DNA from: Symbiodinium natans
Taxonomy: Eukaryota > Sar > Dinophyceae > Suessiales > Symbiodiniaceae
Direction of reading: 5' to 3'
NCBI GenBank assembly: GCA_905221605.1
Contig: CAJNDS010002478.1
Coordinates: 232,864 to 296,863, forward strand
Length of the DNA stretch: 64,000 bases
The position numbers and the translations under genes are program-made. The notes below the pieces were generated by a model. The model did no database searches. It saw nothing but the letters and a program-made list of their open reading frames with translations, and was not told where the DNA came from. This document shows positions 45,560 to 55,466 of the stretch, piece by piece; positions within the stretch are counted from its first letter, which is position 1; every line of letters starts with the position of its first letter.

Positions 45560-45640
45560 AGCCCTAAACCCGAAACCCTGAACCCTGAACCCTAAACCCT
45601 AAACATTCCAGTTTAAAAAAAAACCCTAAACCCTTAAAAC
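45560..45640. repeat. Telomere-like string (CCCTAAA)
   Basis: Degenerate CCCTAAA/CCCTGAA heptamers interrupted by CCAGTTTAAAAAAAA. Confidence 0.9.
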
Positions 45641-46136
45641 CCCTTGTGTAGGGCTCAAGGGCTCAGGGGGTCGAAGGAGTGGCGGGTGTTTGAAGTGAGC
45701 CGACAGGCAGCCAGGAACCCAACCCGGAGGCAGCAGCAGCCCAAAAGTTTTGCATCCGCAGAACAAGACCTTAAGCCTCAAGGTTGTAGCAAGGCGACGC
45801 AGATATGGGCCTGGCAGTTTCAAAGATCGTGGCTGCAGCCTTCCATGTTGTTGTGCGTGGGGGCCGGAGGAATTGGTCACGGTTCAAGTTCGAAAACGCA
45901 ACGTTTTCGCTGCTTCCCGGTCTGAGTTTGTTCGGGTCAAAGCCGTCGGTAAAGACGCTTAAGCTGTTTTGGTCCCGCCGGTACCAGCAGTGTCACGAAC
46001 CCTGCCACTGCTTTAATTTCTGCACCGGGAACATCAGGCCGCCTCAACTTGCCCCTGAGGTTCTACCACCCATCCTTCCAGTTCAAAACGCCTGCTTTTG
46101 CGGTGCGCCACGAGCCCGGCGGTTTTCTCTGCTTCA

Positions 46137-46420
46137 GGTTGTGAAGCATTTGTGCTGCGAGAAGCCGAACCAAGCCCTGTGGCCCAACAAAGGCAGGAGC
46201 TTGCAAAGGACCAAGACTAAGAAGATTCATCCATCCTCCGGAAGTTCATGCCAAGCATGCCCATTCCGCAGGCAGATGTCCTTGCAAGAAATGTAGGAAT
46301 GCCTGCACAGGCAAAGGCGTTTGTTGGTTCAAGTCGCACCCTTTGCATAAAGGATTCACGCAACACCCATGTCATCCTTCCAACTGCCTTAATTCTCGAG
46401 GAATCAGCCTCACTCATCTA
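46137..46420 (+). pseudogene. Coding-like frame broken by one TAA
   Basis: After CAG: CEAFVLREAEPSPVAQQRQE, then LAKDQD and an in-frame TAA (46216-46218). The same frame continues EDSSILRKFMPSMPIPQADV for 67 codons to TAA at 46418. Either a decayed copy, two exons with a mis-read boundary, or chance; the minus strand is also open for 66 codons. Not recognised. Confidence 0.3.
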
Positions 46421-46504
46421 ACTTGACGCAAACCCTGATCCCGACCCTACACTCTAATCATCTCCAAGCCTGAAAACCCTGAACTCCCGAGCCGATCCGA
46501 GCTG

Positions 46505-46600
46505 AGACATTGAACTCGTGGAGAAGAGGAAGGGACAGCCCAAAGAGAGGCCAGGGGCTCGGGGCTTCCAATGAATAGCTGGACAAAGAAGATGACTACC
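46505..46600 (+). CDS. Candidate exon(s)
   Basis: DIELVEKRKGQPKERP follows an AG near 46504. LDKEDDY follows AATAG and meets a GTGAGC donor near 46601. Short, charged, coding-like pieces; unrecognised. Confidence 0.28.
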
Positions 46601-47220
46601 AGTGAGCCGCAGGCCCTACAACCTACAAATCTTGGCCTTTGAAATGATGCATTCTTGGTGATAGAAAGAGCTAAAGTCTTAGTTGCACGGCGTCTAAGCT
46701 AAGCGATTGGTTCTGAAGCACTGTTAACGGGCTTCTAGGGGTGCCCCCGTGCAAGATTTGCTCATAAGAGTTCCTTGTATCAGTATTATGTGTAGGGGGC
46801 CAGTTCTAACATCTTGAATCCTTCAAAGTTAAGTAGCCCGGGTGTCTTTTTCCCCTGCGGGCTTGTTATCTATAGTATCATAAATAAAGGGCGTTTGGGA
46901 AAGACAAGCATTCGTTGTTAGGATTCGTTGAGACGTTTCGGGGTTTGGGGTTTTGGGTGGGTCTAGGGGGCATAGGATTCCTTCCCCCTAGTCACGAGTT
47001 GGCTTTGCACAGGGTGGTTCAAAGGAGGGACCCAATCTGAGAACACGGGCCTGGTTGTTGTGCAGGGCCTGTGTAGGGGACTTTGCCGAGTGCTTCAGGC
47101 TACTTAGCCAAGATGGTCGAGTGACCACTAGAGTTTCGATTCCTTGAGCAGACAGAAGCTTGCGAAGCTTTCAAAACTTAACGTGAGAATCGCGAATCGC
47201 ATTCCTCTCACTGCATACAG

Positions 47221-47303
47221 CCAGAAGTTCACATCAGGATTTGGGACGTGATCTACGCTGGAGCTGACGACCAGGCAAAGACCACCGAGGCCCAGCAAGC
47301 ATG
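47221..47303 (+). CDS. Candidate exon
   Basis: After CAG at 47220: PEVHIRIWDVIYAGADDQAK, then TTEAQQACR. Strongly coding codon choice (GAC GTG ATC TAC). An overlapping upstream frame in another phase (RQKLAKLSKLNVRIANRIPL) is also open. Not recognised. Confidence 0.42.
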
Positions 47304-47791
47304 CAGATTTTCGAGCCAAGGGCCGCGTGACACGTTGCCATGTGTGCCGGGTTTCAGTTATTAGGGTTGAGAGTTTAGAGTTTAGGGTCGAGGGTATAGG
47401 GTTTATGGCTAAGGTTAAGGTTTAGAGGGTTTACAGGATTTGTAGGTTTTCTAGGGGTTCTGGAGTGAATCTCCACCTTCGTTGGGGTGTCTCTTAACTT
47501 TGCCGCAACTTCTTCGAGCATGTTGGAGAAGGATGCGACTTTCATCCGTCTAAGAAGGGTTCGTGGCGCAGGTGTTGAAGGACTGTGGTGTTTCACTGCT
47601 GGGGTGCCAAGGTCCTAACTGAGCTTGTTGAGCACGAGATGTTTTGATAAGTTGGCGGATTGTCGGCGGGCGACTGAGGGATGCAGGGTGTCGAGTTTCC
47701 ATATGTGTCCACTTGCGGTGGTCGCAACTGTTTCTGCAAGCAGCTTAGCAGTGAATGCGAGGCTTCAAAGCGTCGGCACTTCCTTGGCCAG

Positions 47792-47857
47792 ACCCAGATC
47801 CAGTCAAGATTCCTTCAGTGAGACCTATCACCAAGAATGTAGATTCAAGAATTGCCG
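47792..47857 (+). CDS. Candidate exon
   Basis: After CCAG: PDPVKIPSVRPITKNVDSRI plus A and one base, then a GA donor. Same strand and near the terminal exon at 48318. Not recognised. Confidence 0.38.
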
Positions 47858-48317
47858 GATATTTGCCAGCATGGGCATTGAGCCCTGAAAGCCCGATCCT
47901 ACCACTGTCATCGCCCCTTGTGCTCTCTGGACTGTATACGCCCCTGACCCCTAAATCCCAACTTGATGAGGAGCCACCGGAAGGTGACGATTCAGGGTTC
48001 CACCACCCCAGGTTCAAAATCTTCTAAGGTCCTTGGTGGTTTGGGGATTCCGCCTCTGGTGCTGAGCCTTGAAGCCAAGCTCGTGGCAGATCGCGCGCAC
48101 CGCCGTGCCCAAGGGCGGAAAGCGTCCACTGTTCCGACAGTCCGGGGCCCCGGCAGGGATAACAAACGGTCGTAAAAGTCGCACATCTCTCACACCCTCA
48201 ACCACCACGCTTTCCTTACAGAAGTGACTGATGAGGTGCAACTTGTGCAACTTGATAAGTTGCATGCGTCTTCGGATTGAGAGTTCCTCACACAGTCCTG
48301 GGGGAGGCCGGGTCCAG

Positions 48318-48566
48318 GCAAGAGGACCCGCCTTAGAAAGAAAAGAGAGTTCCACTGCGCCCATTTTTGAGCATGCTCTGTTCAAAGCAGCCCAGGGCCC
48401 GCCTCACAACAGCTTCAAGCCCTACAATTTCTTGGAGCCAAGGTTCTGCCAGCCCCTGTCGGAGGACACACGCTGGGAGCTCCACATCACCGACGTTAGC
48501 AAGGACCCGAAGGCCCAGACACGGCTGATGAACTCCCGTATGAACTGTAGCGAGCTCGGCATGTGA
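48318..48566 (+). CDS. Probable terminal exon of an unknown gene
   Basis: Eighty-two codons after a CCAG acceptor, ending in TGA at 48564. Contains FKAAQGPPHNSFKPYNFLEP, then RFCQPLSEDTRWELHITDVS and ends LMNSRMNCSELGM. Third positions are strongly G/C over the whole length, and a GT microsatellite (48582-48600) follows the stop, as after the hydrolase gene. It probably closes the gene whose exons lie at 47.2-47.9 kb or further upstream. The family is not recognised. Confidence 0.5.
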   Translation, partial: ARGPALERKESSTAPIFEHALFKAAQGPPHNSFKPYNFLEPRFCQPLSEDTRWELHITDVSKDPKAQTRLMNSRMNCSELGM

Positions 48567-48879
48567 ATTCTAAACTCGACTTGTGTGTGTGTGTGTGTGT
48601 CGGCGCTTCGACTTCAAGTGTACCTGTAGGAACGACCTGACCATTTTCAGACGGAAATTTCCACTCTCCGTGTGTGTATGGCCGGTTGCTTTCAGCTTGT
48701 GCTTTGGTCGTGCACTTGGCCGTGCTTGTGTTGTTGGTAGGCTGTTCTGGTTTGCGTTGCTATGTTTTGTTTTTGGCTGCGCTTCCAGTATTGCTTGTTT
48801 CGTCGCTTTGTGCAGTGCCTCCCGGAGAGAAAATCAGCTACCATATCCTTTCTACCCAAAACACTCTAAAGCCAAAACC

Positions 48880-49104
48880 CAAAGACAGGCAACTCTTGCC
48901 AAGACGTGCTCGCTCCGGGGTAACTTATGTAGTTGCCAACAAGACCCTTAATCGACCCTACGTTTGGGCAAAACATCGAACCTGCATGTCACGCAAGGGC
49001 AAGCCGAGAAAGAGCTTCGACGAAACTCTGGAACTTCGGTGTCGTCCTTACGTGTGGGTCGGGCATGTTGCAGCTGGGCTGAAGCATCCTAATCCTAAAC
49101 CCTG
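48880..49104 (+). CDS. Candidate exon with an internal repeat
   Basis: RRARSGVTYVVANKTLNRPY, then VWAKHRTCMSRKGKPRKSFD and LELRCRPYVWVGHVAAGLKH. The pair RPYVWAKH and RPYVWVGH suggests a short internal repeat. The frame ends within the telomere-like string. Not recognised. Confidence 0.3.
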
Positions 49105-49219
49105 AACCCTGAACCATAAACCCTAAACCCTAAACCCTAAACCCTAAACCCTAAACCCTAAATCCTAAACCCTAAACCCTAAACCCTAAACCCTAAACCC
49201 TAAACCCTAAACCCTAAAC
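49090..49219. repeat. Telomere-like block, about 18 CCCTAAA units
   Basis: The cleanest telomere-like array in the window: nearly perfect CCCTAAA on the plus strand, with ordinary sequence on both sides. An interstitial array rather than an end. Confidence 0.95.
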
Positions 49220-49482
49220 CTTTAGAGACTCCATCTTCGTTCATTCAAGGCCCAGACCGGACCTTCCGCGCACCTTCCACATCAAGAAAGGCCAGAGTGG
49301 CAAAGTGACGGCATGTTGCGATCGTGTTGCTTTGTAGTGGAGTAGGTAACCTTTAACCTTTTTGGGGTAATATAATCACCTGATAATCCCAAAGGTTAAC
49401 CTGTAGTTCCCCTAGGTACTGGACAACTAAGGTTGTACAATGTATGGCTTGTGGGTGGTGATGAAATTGTTGTAGATAGGTT

Positions 49483-49695
49483 CAGAGTCCTAAGGCCCCC
49501 TGTCCGGCATCACCCTGAGGGTGCTTTTGCCTGCACCTTCGCAACCACCGACAAGGTCTGCGTGTGCCAAAGAAATTCTCCTTTGACTACTGGCCGGGGC
49601 CTGAGCTGCACGACGTTCTCATGAGTGGCCGCGTGTTTGAGAAATCTGGCGTGGAGAGTGTTCGGGACTCAATGCTTTTAGGGAAGGAGGTTGTG
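49483..49695 (+). CDS. Candidate exons
   Basis: VLRPPVRHHPEGAFACTFAT (then TDK and a GTCTGC donor at about 49556) and, in another frame, FSFDYWPGPELHDVLMSGRV (then FEKSGVESVRDSMLLGKE and GT). The two frames nearly abut, so they cannot both be exons with a normal intron between them. Not recognised. Confidence 0.3.
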
Positions 49696-49719
49696 TGCAC
49701 AAACAAGTCTGGACAGCTC

Positions 49720-51200
49720 AAAGACCTCGGGCTTTCCTCAAAGTGCGAAGACAGAGTACACATAAATGGGAACCAAGTTCTCCACTGCCTCCTGCCACAT
49801 TACGTACTTATTGCTACTCCTACGACGACCAACAGCAGTCCAGCGACGATTCATCTCCCGCGACTTTGCCCACTGGCATCGTGCATGTCGCTGTTGCTCG
49901 TTACACCTCGGCGGTAAGGCATCTAAGGTTCCCTATGGGATCCTGGTTCCCCTTCTCTAGAATCCCATCACCCGCATGTGTAGCTTAAACAGCATTGCTT
50001 CGGCAACTGGTAAGCTAGTAAATACAGGGAACCTGGACCTTTAATTCAAGACATGAATAGAAGACAAGCTTACTAAGCAAACCCTGTCATGCGTCCTTTG
50101 GGACCTAGTCCCAACCCTGTCGTCGGAATTAGATCGTTCAAACCTTTTTACAAGTTGATTGAAGTACTATAAATGGTTTTAACGAGTCTAAGTTCCGGGG
50201 GAGGGGGTGGGGGTAAGTAGGACCGGGACCCTCAATAAAATTATCTTAGACAGCATCTTTGTTTAGACCTGCTCAGGAACAAATCCCACCATCCTTCCAT
50301 CGTCCAGTTTGCGAGAAGAACAAGCAACCAGTGACAACAAGAGCACATAGAAAGGAACTACGCAGGTTGCCTACTTGTTGCTTTTGTACCACGTCTTCTT
50401 TTGCCTGATAAAGTCAGATGGTTAGGCGAACTCTTCTCCAATCATTGTTAAGCTTCCTGTGTGCTTCTCTTCTTCTGTTCTGTCATCCTCGCATACTCGG
50501 GGGACTGACTGACTTCCTCTCGCGTTGCCTTCTGTCCTTGCCTATACCTCTAATAATCGTTGTCGACATTGACTTTTGCGTGAAATTGGGTGACATAATG
50601 TATGCTTTGTATCAAAGAACCATTTGTTGTTCTTCGTCTGTGTATTTTGATCAGCAAATGATGGTGTTGTTAACTTCTTGATGACATCTGAACATTCTGT
50701 GGTGAACTGTATATTCTCTCTGATTTTTCCGTATTGTGTTGAACGAAGCATACGTAATGGATTTGCATCACGCTTTAGATCTTTCAGTTTCGCATTATGT
50801 TTCGAGTTGGAGAAAGGGAAAGAATGCGTGTAGGTTAAGGCTAAGCTTAAGGGTTAGGTAGGATAGGGTAAGGTAGGGGTTAAGGTTAGGGTAGGGTGAA
50901 GGGGGAAAGGTCAAGGGGTAGGTAGGGGTAGGACAAATTTGAAGATGGAGAGTCTAAACAGGTACAGCAAGGGGGCGGGTGAGACCATGTCCCACTCACG
51001 TCATTCCAAAGCATCTGTGGGAACGGATAGGAAGAAAGGATATGACAGTCAGTGAGGAAGTATGGAAGACAAGCCGTGACATGACGAAGTAAGCCAACAA
51101 AGACGAGACATTGTGAGCTCTTTCAGCTTTTATTATTTCCCTAAGACCCCATTAGCTTGATCAAGACACGGTGGTTCAAGTGACACGCAACAAACTCATG
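49720..51200. other. AT-richer, T-rich region, no gene seen
   Basis: Composition is distinctly AT/T-richer from about 50040 to 51130. No coding frame looks convincing on either strand. Confidence 0.4.
50831..50934. repeat. GGTTAGG/GGTAGGG-like degenerate repeat
   Basis: About 100 bp of GGGTTAGG, GGTAGG and AAGGTTAGG variants. It differs from the TTTAGGG type found elsewhere in the window. Confidence 0.75.
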
Positions 51201-51207
51201 TCCATTG

Positions 51208-51480
51208 TCCAAAGCTGAGACTTACGACGCAAACGCTACAAACTGGCTCAGACGAGTGCCTTGCATGTTGGCACAATTTGGCACACCTGGCGCGCAGTTA
51301 CCAGACAGATCGGTAGACGTGGAATGGAAGCTTCAAGCTTGCATGGCAAGCGGAGCTTACCTGACAAGGGGAGCCAACTTGCACGTCCTCAAACAATACG
51401 AGAACCAGCTGCCAATCCCCGTCCTTTTTGCTAGTTTCTCGCGCTTGTCCATGGAGAACCTGGGCGTGGGCACGGAAGTC
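51208..51480 (+). CDS. Candidate exon, about 90 codons
   Basis: Reads AETYDANATNWLRRVPCMLA, then QFGTPGAQLPDRSVDVEWKL and LHVLKQYENQLPIPVLFASF. No ATG starts it, so an upstream exon is needed; a GTCCGC donor lies near 51479. Protein-like over its whole length. Not recognised. Confidence 0.42.
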
Positions 51481-51572
51481 CGCTTTTCGACGTCCCACCA
51501 TGCTTGTTTTTTGTTTGTTTTGGGGGGTGGGGGAGAAAGGCCCTAACGCTGTTGTTAGTCACGTCTGTGTGG

Positions 51573-51737
51573 CACATATCTGCTGACCTGCTCGATGATT
51601 GGCCTCCGAGGACGCAAAAGGAGAAGAAGCACCAGGACAGTAGCCACCTTTCCATCGAGCATGACTTAAATAAAGCCTTACGCAGCAAATCCTCATCCAA
51701 GCCTGGATGCCGAGCCCAAAGTTCCTTAAATTGTTAG
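51573..51737 (+). CDS. Candidate exon, possibly terminal
   Basis: ADLLDDWPPRTQKEKKHQDS, then SHLSIEHDLNKALRSKSS and onward to TAG at 51735. Charged and coding-like; could end the gene seen at 51.2 kb. Not recognised. Confidence 0.3.
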   Translation, partial: HISADLLDDWPPRTQKEKKHQDSSHLSIEHDLNKALRSKSSSKPGCRAQSSLNC

Positions 51738-52519
51738 AAAGATCCCTTTCCATATCCTACCAGCTTCCCCCCGTGAGCTCCAGACATGGCATCCCCAAGC
51801 CAGGACCATGAGAGATCCATGAATAATCTGATGGAGGGCCTCGCCTGGCGGCCCCGGAGATCACTAAGGGTGGCAGGCCCCCGGAACCAGGGGCATAGGC
51901 GGCTCCAAGCAAGGAGGTCAAGTGGGCTTTTTTAATTTCGGGGCCCTTCCGGCCGCTGATTCCATGATGCATGTATGAGGCATCCCTGGCCATTAATGTT
52001 GTTGCGTGATTGATTCGGTGAAGAGGTTCAAGAGGGAGGCAAGGAGTGGGCTTCGGAGGGCGTTTAGGAGGTTAGCAATCATGCTTGGCTCTTGTTGTAA
52101 TGTGGTCTGGCTGGCCGCATCTCCGATCAAAATTGCTGTTGGGGATCTATCTTCCGAGCTCTGTTGTATTTATCCGCTGCGTTTTGGTTGGCTGCGAGCC
52201 TCCCATGAAGCAACACTTCGCTGTCTTTGAAGGTTTGACATTGAACGGCTTTTTGCAGCTCGACTGTTTGATGTGATGTCTCTTGGCTCGACGCATTGTT
52301 GCCGGGCTGAGCAAAGCACAATCATCCACACATGCGGTGCTCCAACGTGTTTGGGTGCATAGCGTCGTAGAAGGGTGGATGGGAGTGGGGGTGTGGAGTC
52401 TCCTCTTCCGCTGCCTGGTGAGCTTTGTCCATCAAGGAAAGGCTCAGTGACGGACACAAGATGCATCCTTCTAGACACGTGTAAGAGACCTAGCGAAGCA
52501 TCTCAGAAGCACCCACGCA

Positions 52520-53640
52520 TCCAGGCAAGATCTTCCCAGATGGCCCTGCGGCTCGCTTGCAGTGGCGCGCTTCAGCCCTTCTCAAGACTCAAAACCTTCG
52601 TGTTGCAGCTTGTGATTCAAGATCTCGCAACCTCACTTCTGAGTCTCTGAGACTTTGGGTTTTAAGGTTGCCAGTCCTACCGGATGACTACGTAAAGTGG
52701 CGGAGCATTTTTTTGGTCTTCTGTTTGTTGAGTTTGTTGTTGACGTGCGACGTGCTTCTAAAGGAGCCAGTGCAAAGAGTCAGAAAGCATGGTGCACGGC
52801 TCAAGATCCTGTACACGGCTCACAGGTCCGATGGACTTAAATATTTCGCATGAGGCTTCTTTGCATGATGCACTAGTGGCATAGTTCGTTTTGTGGTCGT
52901 TCAGCGGGGGGGGTGCCTTTGGGGAGCCCTTAGGGCGTTTTGGGCGCTTCCTGGGGCCTCTTGGCGACCTTTTGGTTCGATCATCGGATCCCACATCGAC
53001 AAAAGAAACATCGGGTAGTTGCCTTGTCTTGCAAGACCTTGCTTCCGCGAACTCTGCGGGGCCGGTCTGAATTGAGGACCTCCTCCCTCAAGCCTTTGTC
53101 CCTCCATGATTCGAAGGATATCCCCAGCCGGTTGCAAGTTCTACAAGCCCTCACATCTTTGAATGCCCCACTCCTCCTGCAAAAGAGCATCCAAAGAGCC
53201 CCAATGCACAACCGCTGCCAAGATTGATTTTTCACCGTGGGTGATTGATCCAGAGCTCGGGCCTTAGCCTGACCAGGGCGGGTTTGAGGGTTTGAGGGAA
53301 TAATGGGATGCGCACATTCGATGTTGTAGTTGTTGCCACTGCCCCTTTCCACATTTGATACCTGCCTCCGGAGGTACTGTTCCGACATATCTGCATGTGC
53401 AGGATGTACCGTCGCTACTTTTTGCACACATCTGTCACCTCCACATCGTTCCCGACACCTCAGTAACAACTCGAGCCTTGAGCCCAAGAACACCAATGTG
53501 CAGAGAAGCCAAGCACACTGTGGCCTTGGTCGACGCGCTCTGCTTGTTGCGCAGTCTTAAAGATGCAGGTGCTATGACGTCCTATAGCATCAAACTTTGG
53601 GGCTGCACTATGTTTAATGGCTTGAGGGTCTAGACAGGAT
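52520..53640 (+). other. Candidate exons, unrecognised
   Basis: Pieces after AG: near 52558-52660 (ALLKTQNLRVAACDSRSRNL), near 53132-53210 (RLQVLQALTSLNAPLLLQKS), near 53506-53570 (EAKHTVALVDALCLLRSLKD). The minus strand has a 171-codon open frame over 52981-53496, which reads less like protein and lacks coding codon bias. Strand not certain. Confidence 0.28.
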
Positions 53641-53689
53641 CATCTCTGCAAAGAAGGATCGCAGTCTGTAGGGTTTGGGTTTACAGGAG

Positions 53690-53932
53690 ATGTCGAGATC
53701 AGAGGCCTCTACGGATGACAGCGACCCGGAAGTACCCATGCCTCAAGATGCAGAGCCCAGTCCAGGACCGGCGAGCACGTCAACAAAGAATTGGCAGATT
53801 TCCTCTGAAGGAGCGAAAAAAAGAGAAGTGTTGATGAGTGAAGGCTTGTTCTCGTGCAGCCGGGCCCTAGAATTGGAAGCAGGAAGGAACCTGCGTCCAA
53901 TGCATTATGACGAAAGGTCGATGGGATTATGA
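53690..53932 (+). CDS. Hypothetical acidic ORF
   Basis: From ATG: MSRSEASTDDSDPEVPMPQD, then a Ser/Pro-rich stretch and SSEGAKKREVLMSEG, to TGA; 80 codons. It looks like a disordered acidic N-terminus. It directly borders the AT-rich island. Not recognised. Confidence 0.35.
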   Translation: MSRSEASTDDSDPEVPMPQDAEPSPGPASTSTKNWQISSEGAKKREVLMSEGLFSCSRALELEAGRNLRPMHYDERSMGL

Positions 53933-53949
53933 GGGGCCCTTCTATGGGA

Positions 53950-54660
53950 CATCGGTTCATTAACTTAGCCCATGACCCCCCGAAGGGAACGACAAGGATA
54001 CTCACCCCATCAAGATTATTTCTAAGAATGAACGCGTCATTTAGACAGGCAAGATAAGAACGATTTTCTGAAATCCACCTGGTAATAGAGAAGCGAATGG
54101 ATCCGTTCCCCTATCCCCTCAAAAAGCGAGGGGCTGCCCCCCAACCCGGCCTATGGATATCCCGTGACCGGCATATAGATCGTTGCAGATGAATAGAAAT
54201 CCGAGCCTGTATTTCTATCGTGACGTGACCCCTACACTAGAGGACGCAAACTTACTCCCTATGCAATCCATTCATGAAAGCAATGGTTTCTTTATCGCAA
54301 CCTCCTGTAATCTCAAAAACGATAGATTGAAATCTAACAATGACAATTGGTTCTTGCGCGGCCAAGCCTAAGACAGATACCATGAAAAAGACGATAATCT
54401 CCCAATCTAATGATTCTAATGACAACGAAGGAAATCGACGCCAAGAGGATTATTCAAGGAAGATCGGAGTCAGCAACAAAATATCTGTCGGTCATCAAAT
54501 CGGAATGTTTGGGGGGGTTTTCTGGGATTTCTCTTTGAAATCGAAAACCGGCCTATTAACTATCTCGAATATCCTTTATGAATACGAATCTGGATATGAG
54601 ATAATCATTATTTAAAGAAGATATCCCCATAAAAGGCTACGGGCTCGACCCTATTTTCGC
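53950..54660. other. AT-rich island of foreign-looking composition
   Basis: About 700 bp with a clear drop in GC and different word use. Two overlapping plus-strand frames (54183-54371, 54340-54615) are rich in Asn, Ser, Ile and Lys (KKTIISQSNDSNDNEGNRR, LTISNILYEYESGYEIIII). I do not recognise a plastid or mitochondrial gene. It may be an organelle-derived or transferred fragment, or a decayed mobile element. It is followed within 70 bp by a strong inverted repeat. Confidence 0.45.
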
Positions 54661-54729
54661 TCTGCGGCCGCCCTGTCGGTTGCCCCTCCTCCTCTTCCGG
54701 TCAATTTGGCTGCTTGTGAGGGCCTTGCA

Positions 54730-54835
54730 GGGGGATCCGGAAAATTCCGGGAATTTTAAAGCTTATTGTCTAACAATCTTAGGAATTTTGGGAATCACCC
54801 GGATCTTAAAATTCCCGGAATTTTCGGGATCCCCC
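54730..54835. repeat. 30-bp inverted repeat (hairpin), one mismatch, 46-bp loop
   Basis: Left arm 54730-54759 and right arm 54806-54835 are reverse complements except one base. The core AAAATTCCGGGAATTTT is itself almost palindromic, and GGAATTTTGGGAATC in the loop is a third related copy. The loop also holds TTGTCTAACAA, a small palindrome. Telomere-like TTTAGGG follows at 54846-54890. It could be the end of a small transposon, a recombination site or a transcribed hairpin. Confidence 0.85.
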
Positions 54836-54924
54836 GGGTTCAGGGTTTCTGGGTTTTACGGTTTAGGGTTTAGGGTTTTGGGGGTTAATAGAAATTGTAT
54901 AGGGTTTGTGTCCGGAGTTTTGTT

Positions 54925-55155
54925 GTGTTTTGGGGTTTTGTTTCTTGCTTTTGCTGTACTGGTTTGGGTTTTGTCGGGTGTGGTGGGGGGTGTGTGGTTT
55001 TGGGGTGCTGAGGGGCTGGGGCTGCGGCTGTGGGGCTGGGGCTGAAAGGCTGGGGTTTTGGGAGGCTTTGCTTTTTGTTTTTGCTGTAATTGTTTGAGTT
55101 TTTGTCGGGCGTGGTGGGGGGTGGGTGGTTTGGGGGTGCTGAGGGGTCGAGGCTG
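54925..55155. repeat. G-rich tandem repeat, period about 131 bp, ending at the gap
   Basis: TTTGTCGGGTGTGGTGGGGG (54970) recurs as TTTGTCGGGCGTGGTGGGGG (55101), with flanking GCTTTTGCTGTA and GGTGCTGAGGGG also duplicated. The plus strand is very poor in C. The array runs into the sequence gap, so further copies are probably missing from the assembly. Confidence 0.8.
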
Positions 55156-55191
55156 AGGGGCTACGGCCGAGGGGGACGGGGCCGAGGACCT

Positions 55192-55291
55192 NNNNNNNNN
55201 NNNNNNNNNNNNNNNNNNNNNNNNNNNNNNNNNNNNNNNNNNNNNNNNNNNNNNNNNNNNNNNNNNNNNNNNNNNNNNNNNNNNNNNNNNN
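55192..55291. other. Assembly gap (100 N)
   Basis: Exactly 100 N, the usual placeholder for a gap of unknown size. Order and distance across it are not assured. Confidence 0.99.
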
Positions 55292-55298
55292 ACTGCTC

Positions 55299-55466
55299 CA
55301 ACTACCTAACGCTGCAAAAAGGTCGAGCCCTCCAAGCGCTGCCCTTTGCATGAGTCGAAAAACCCTCTGAGGCCCAAGCTTGTGCCCCCTCGACCTTGGG
55401 CGCCTGGAAGGCCTCGCGCAGCGCCGTCTCGAGGGCCTCAGCCTCCGAAGCGCTCGGAGCAGCACA
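55299..55466 (-). CDS. Candidate exon, Ala/Glu-rich
   Basis: Minus strand: APSASEAEALETALREAFQA, then PKVEGAQAWASEGFSTHAKG. Third positions are almost all G or C, which is strong coding bias. A GT after PK (AAG|GTCGAG) may end the exon. Neighbouring candidate exons on the same strand lie at 56.39 and 56.61 kb. Not recognised. Confidence 0.42.

Noticed and set aside
52981-53496. 171-codon minus ORF
   Set aside because: Cys/Arg-rich without domain or codon bias; the plus strand offers more protein-like pieces, though neither is secure.
1036-54275. TTCATGAAAGC recurring at 1036, 11673, 17889 and 54271
   Set aside because: Similarity does not extend beyond about 12 bp at any pair of sites.
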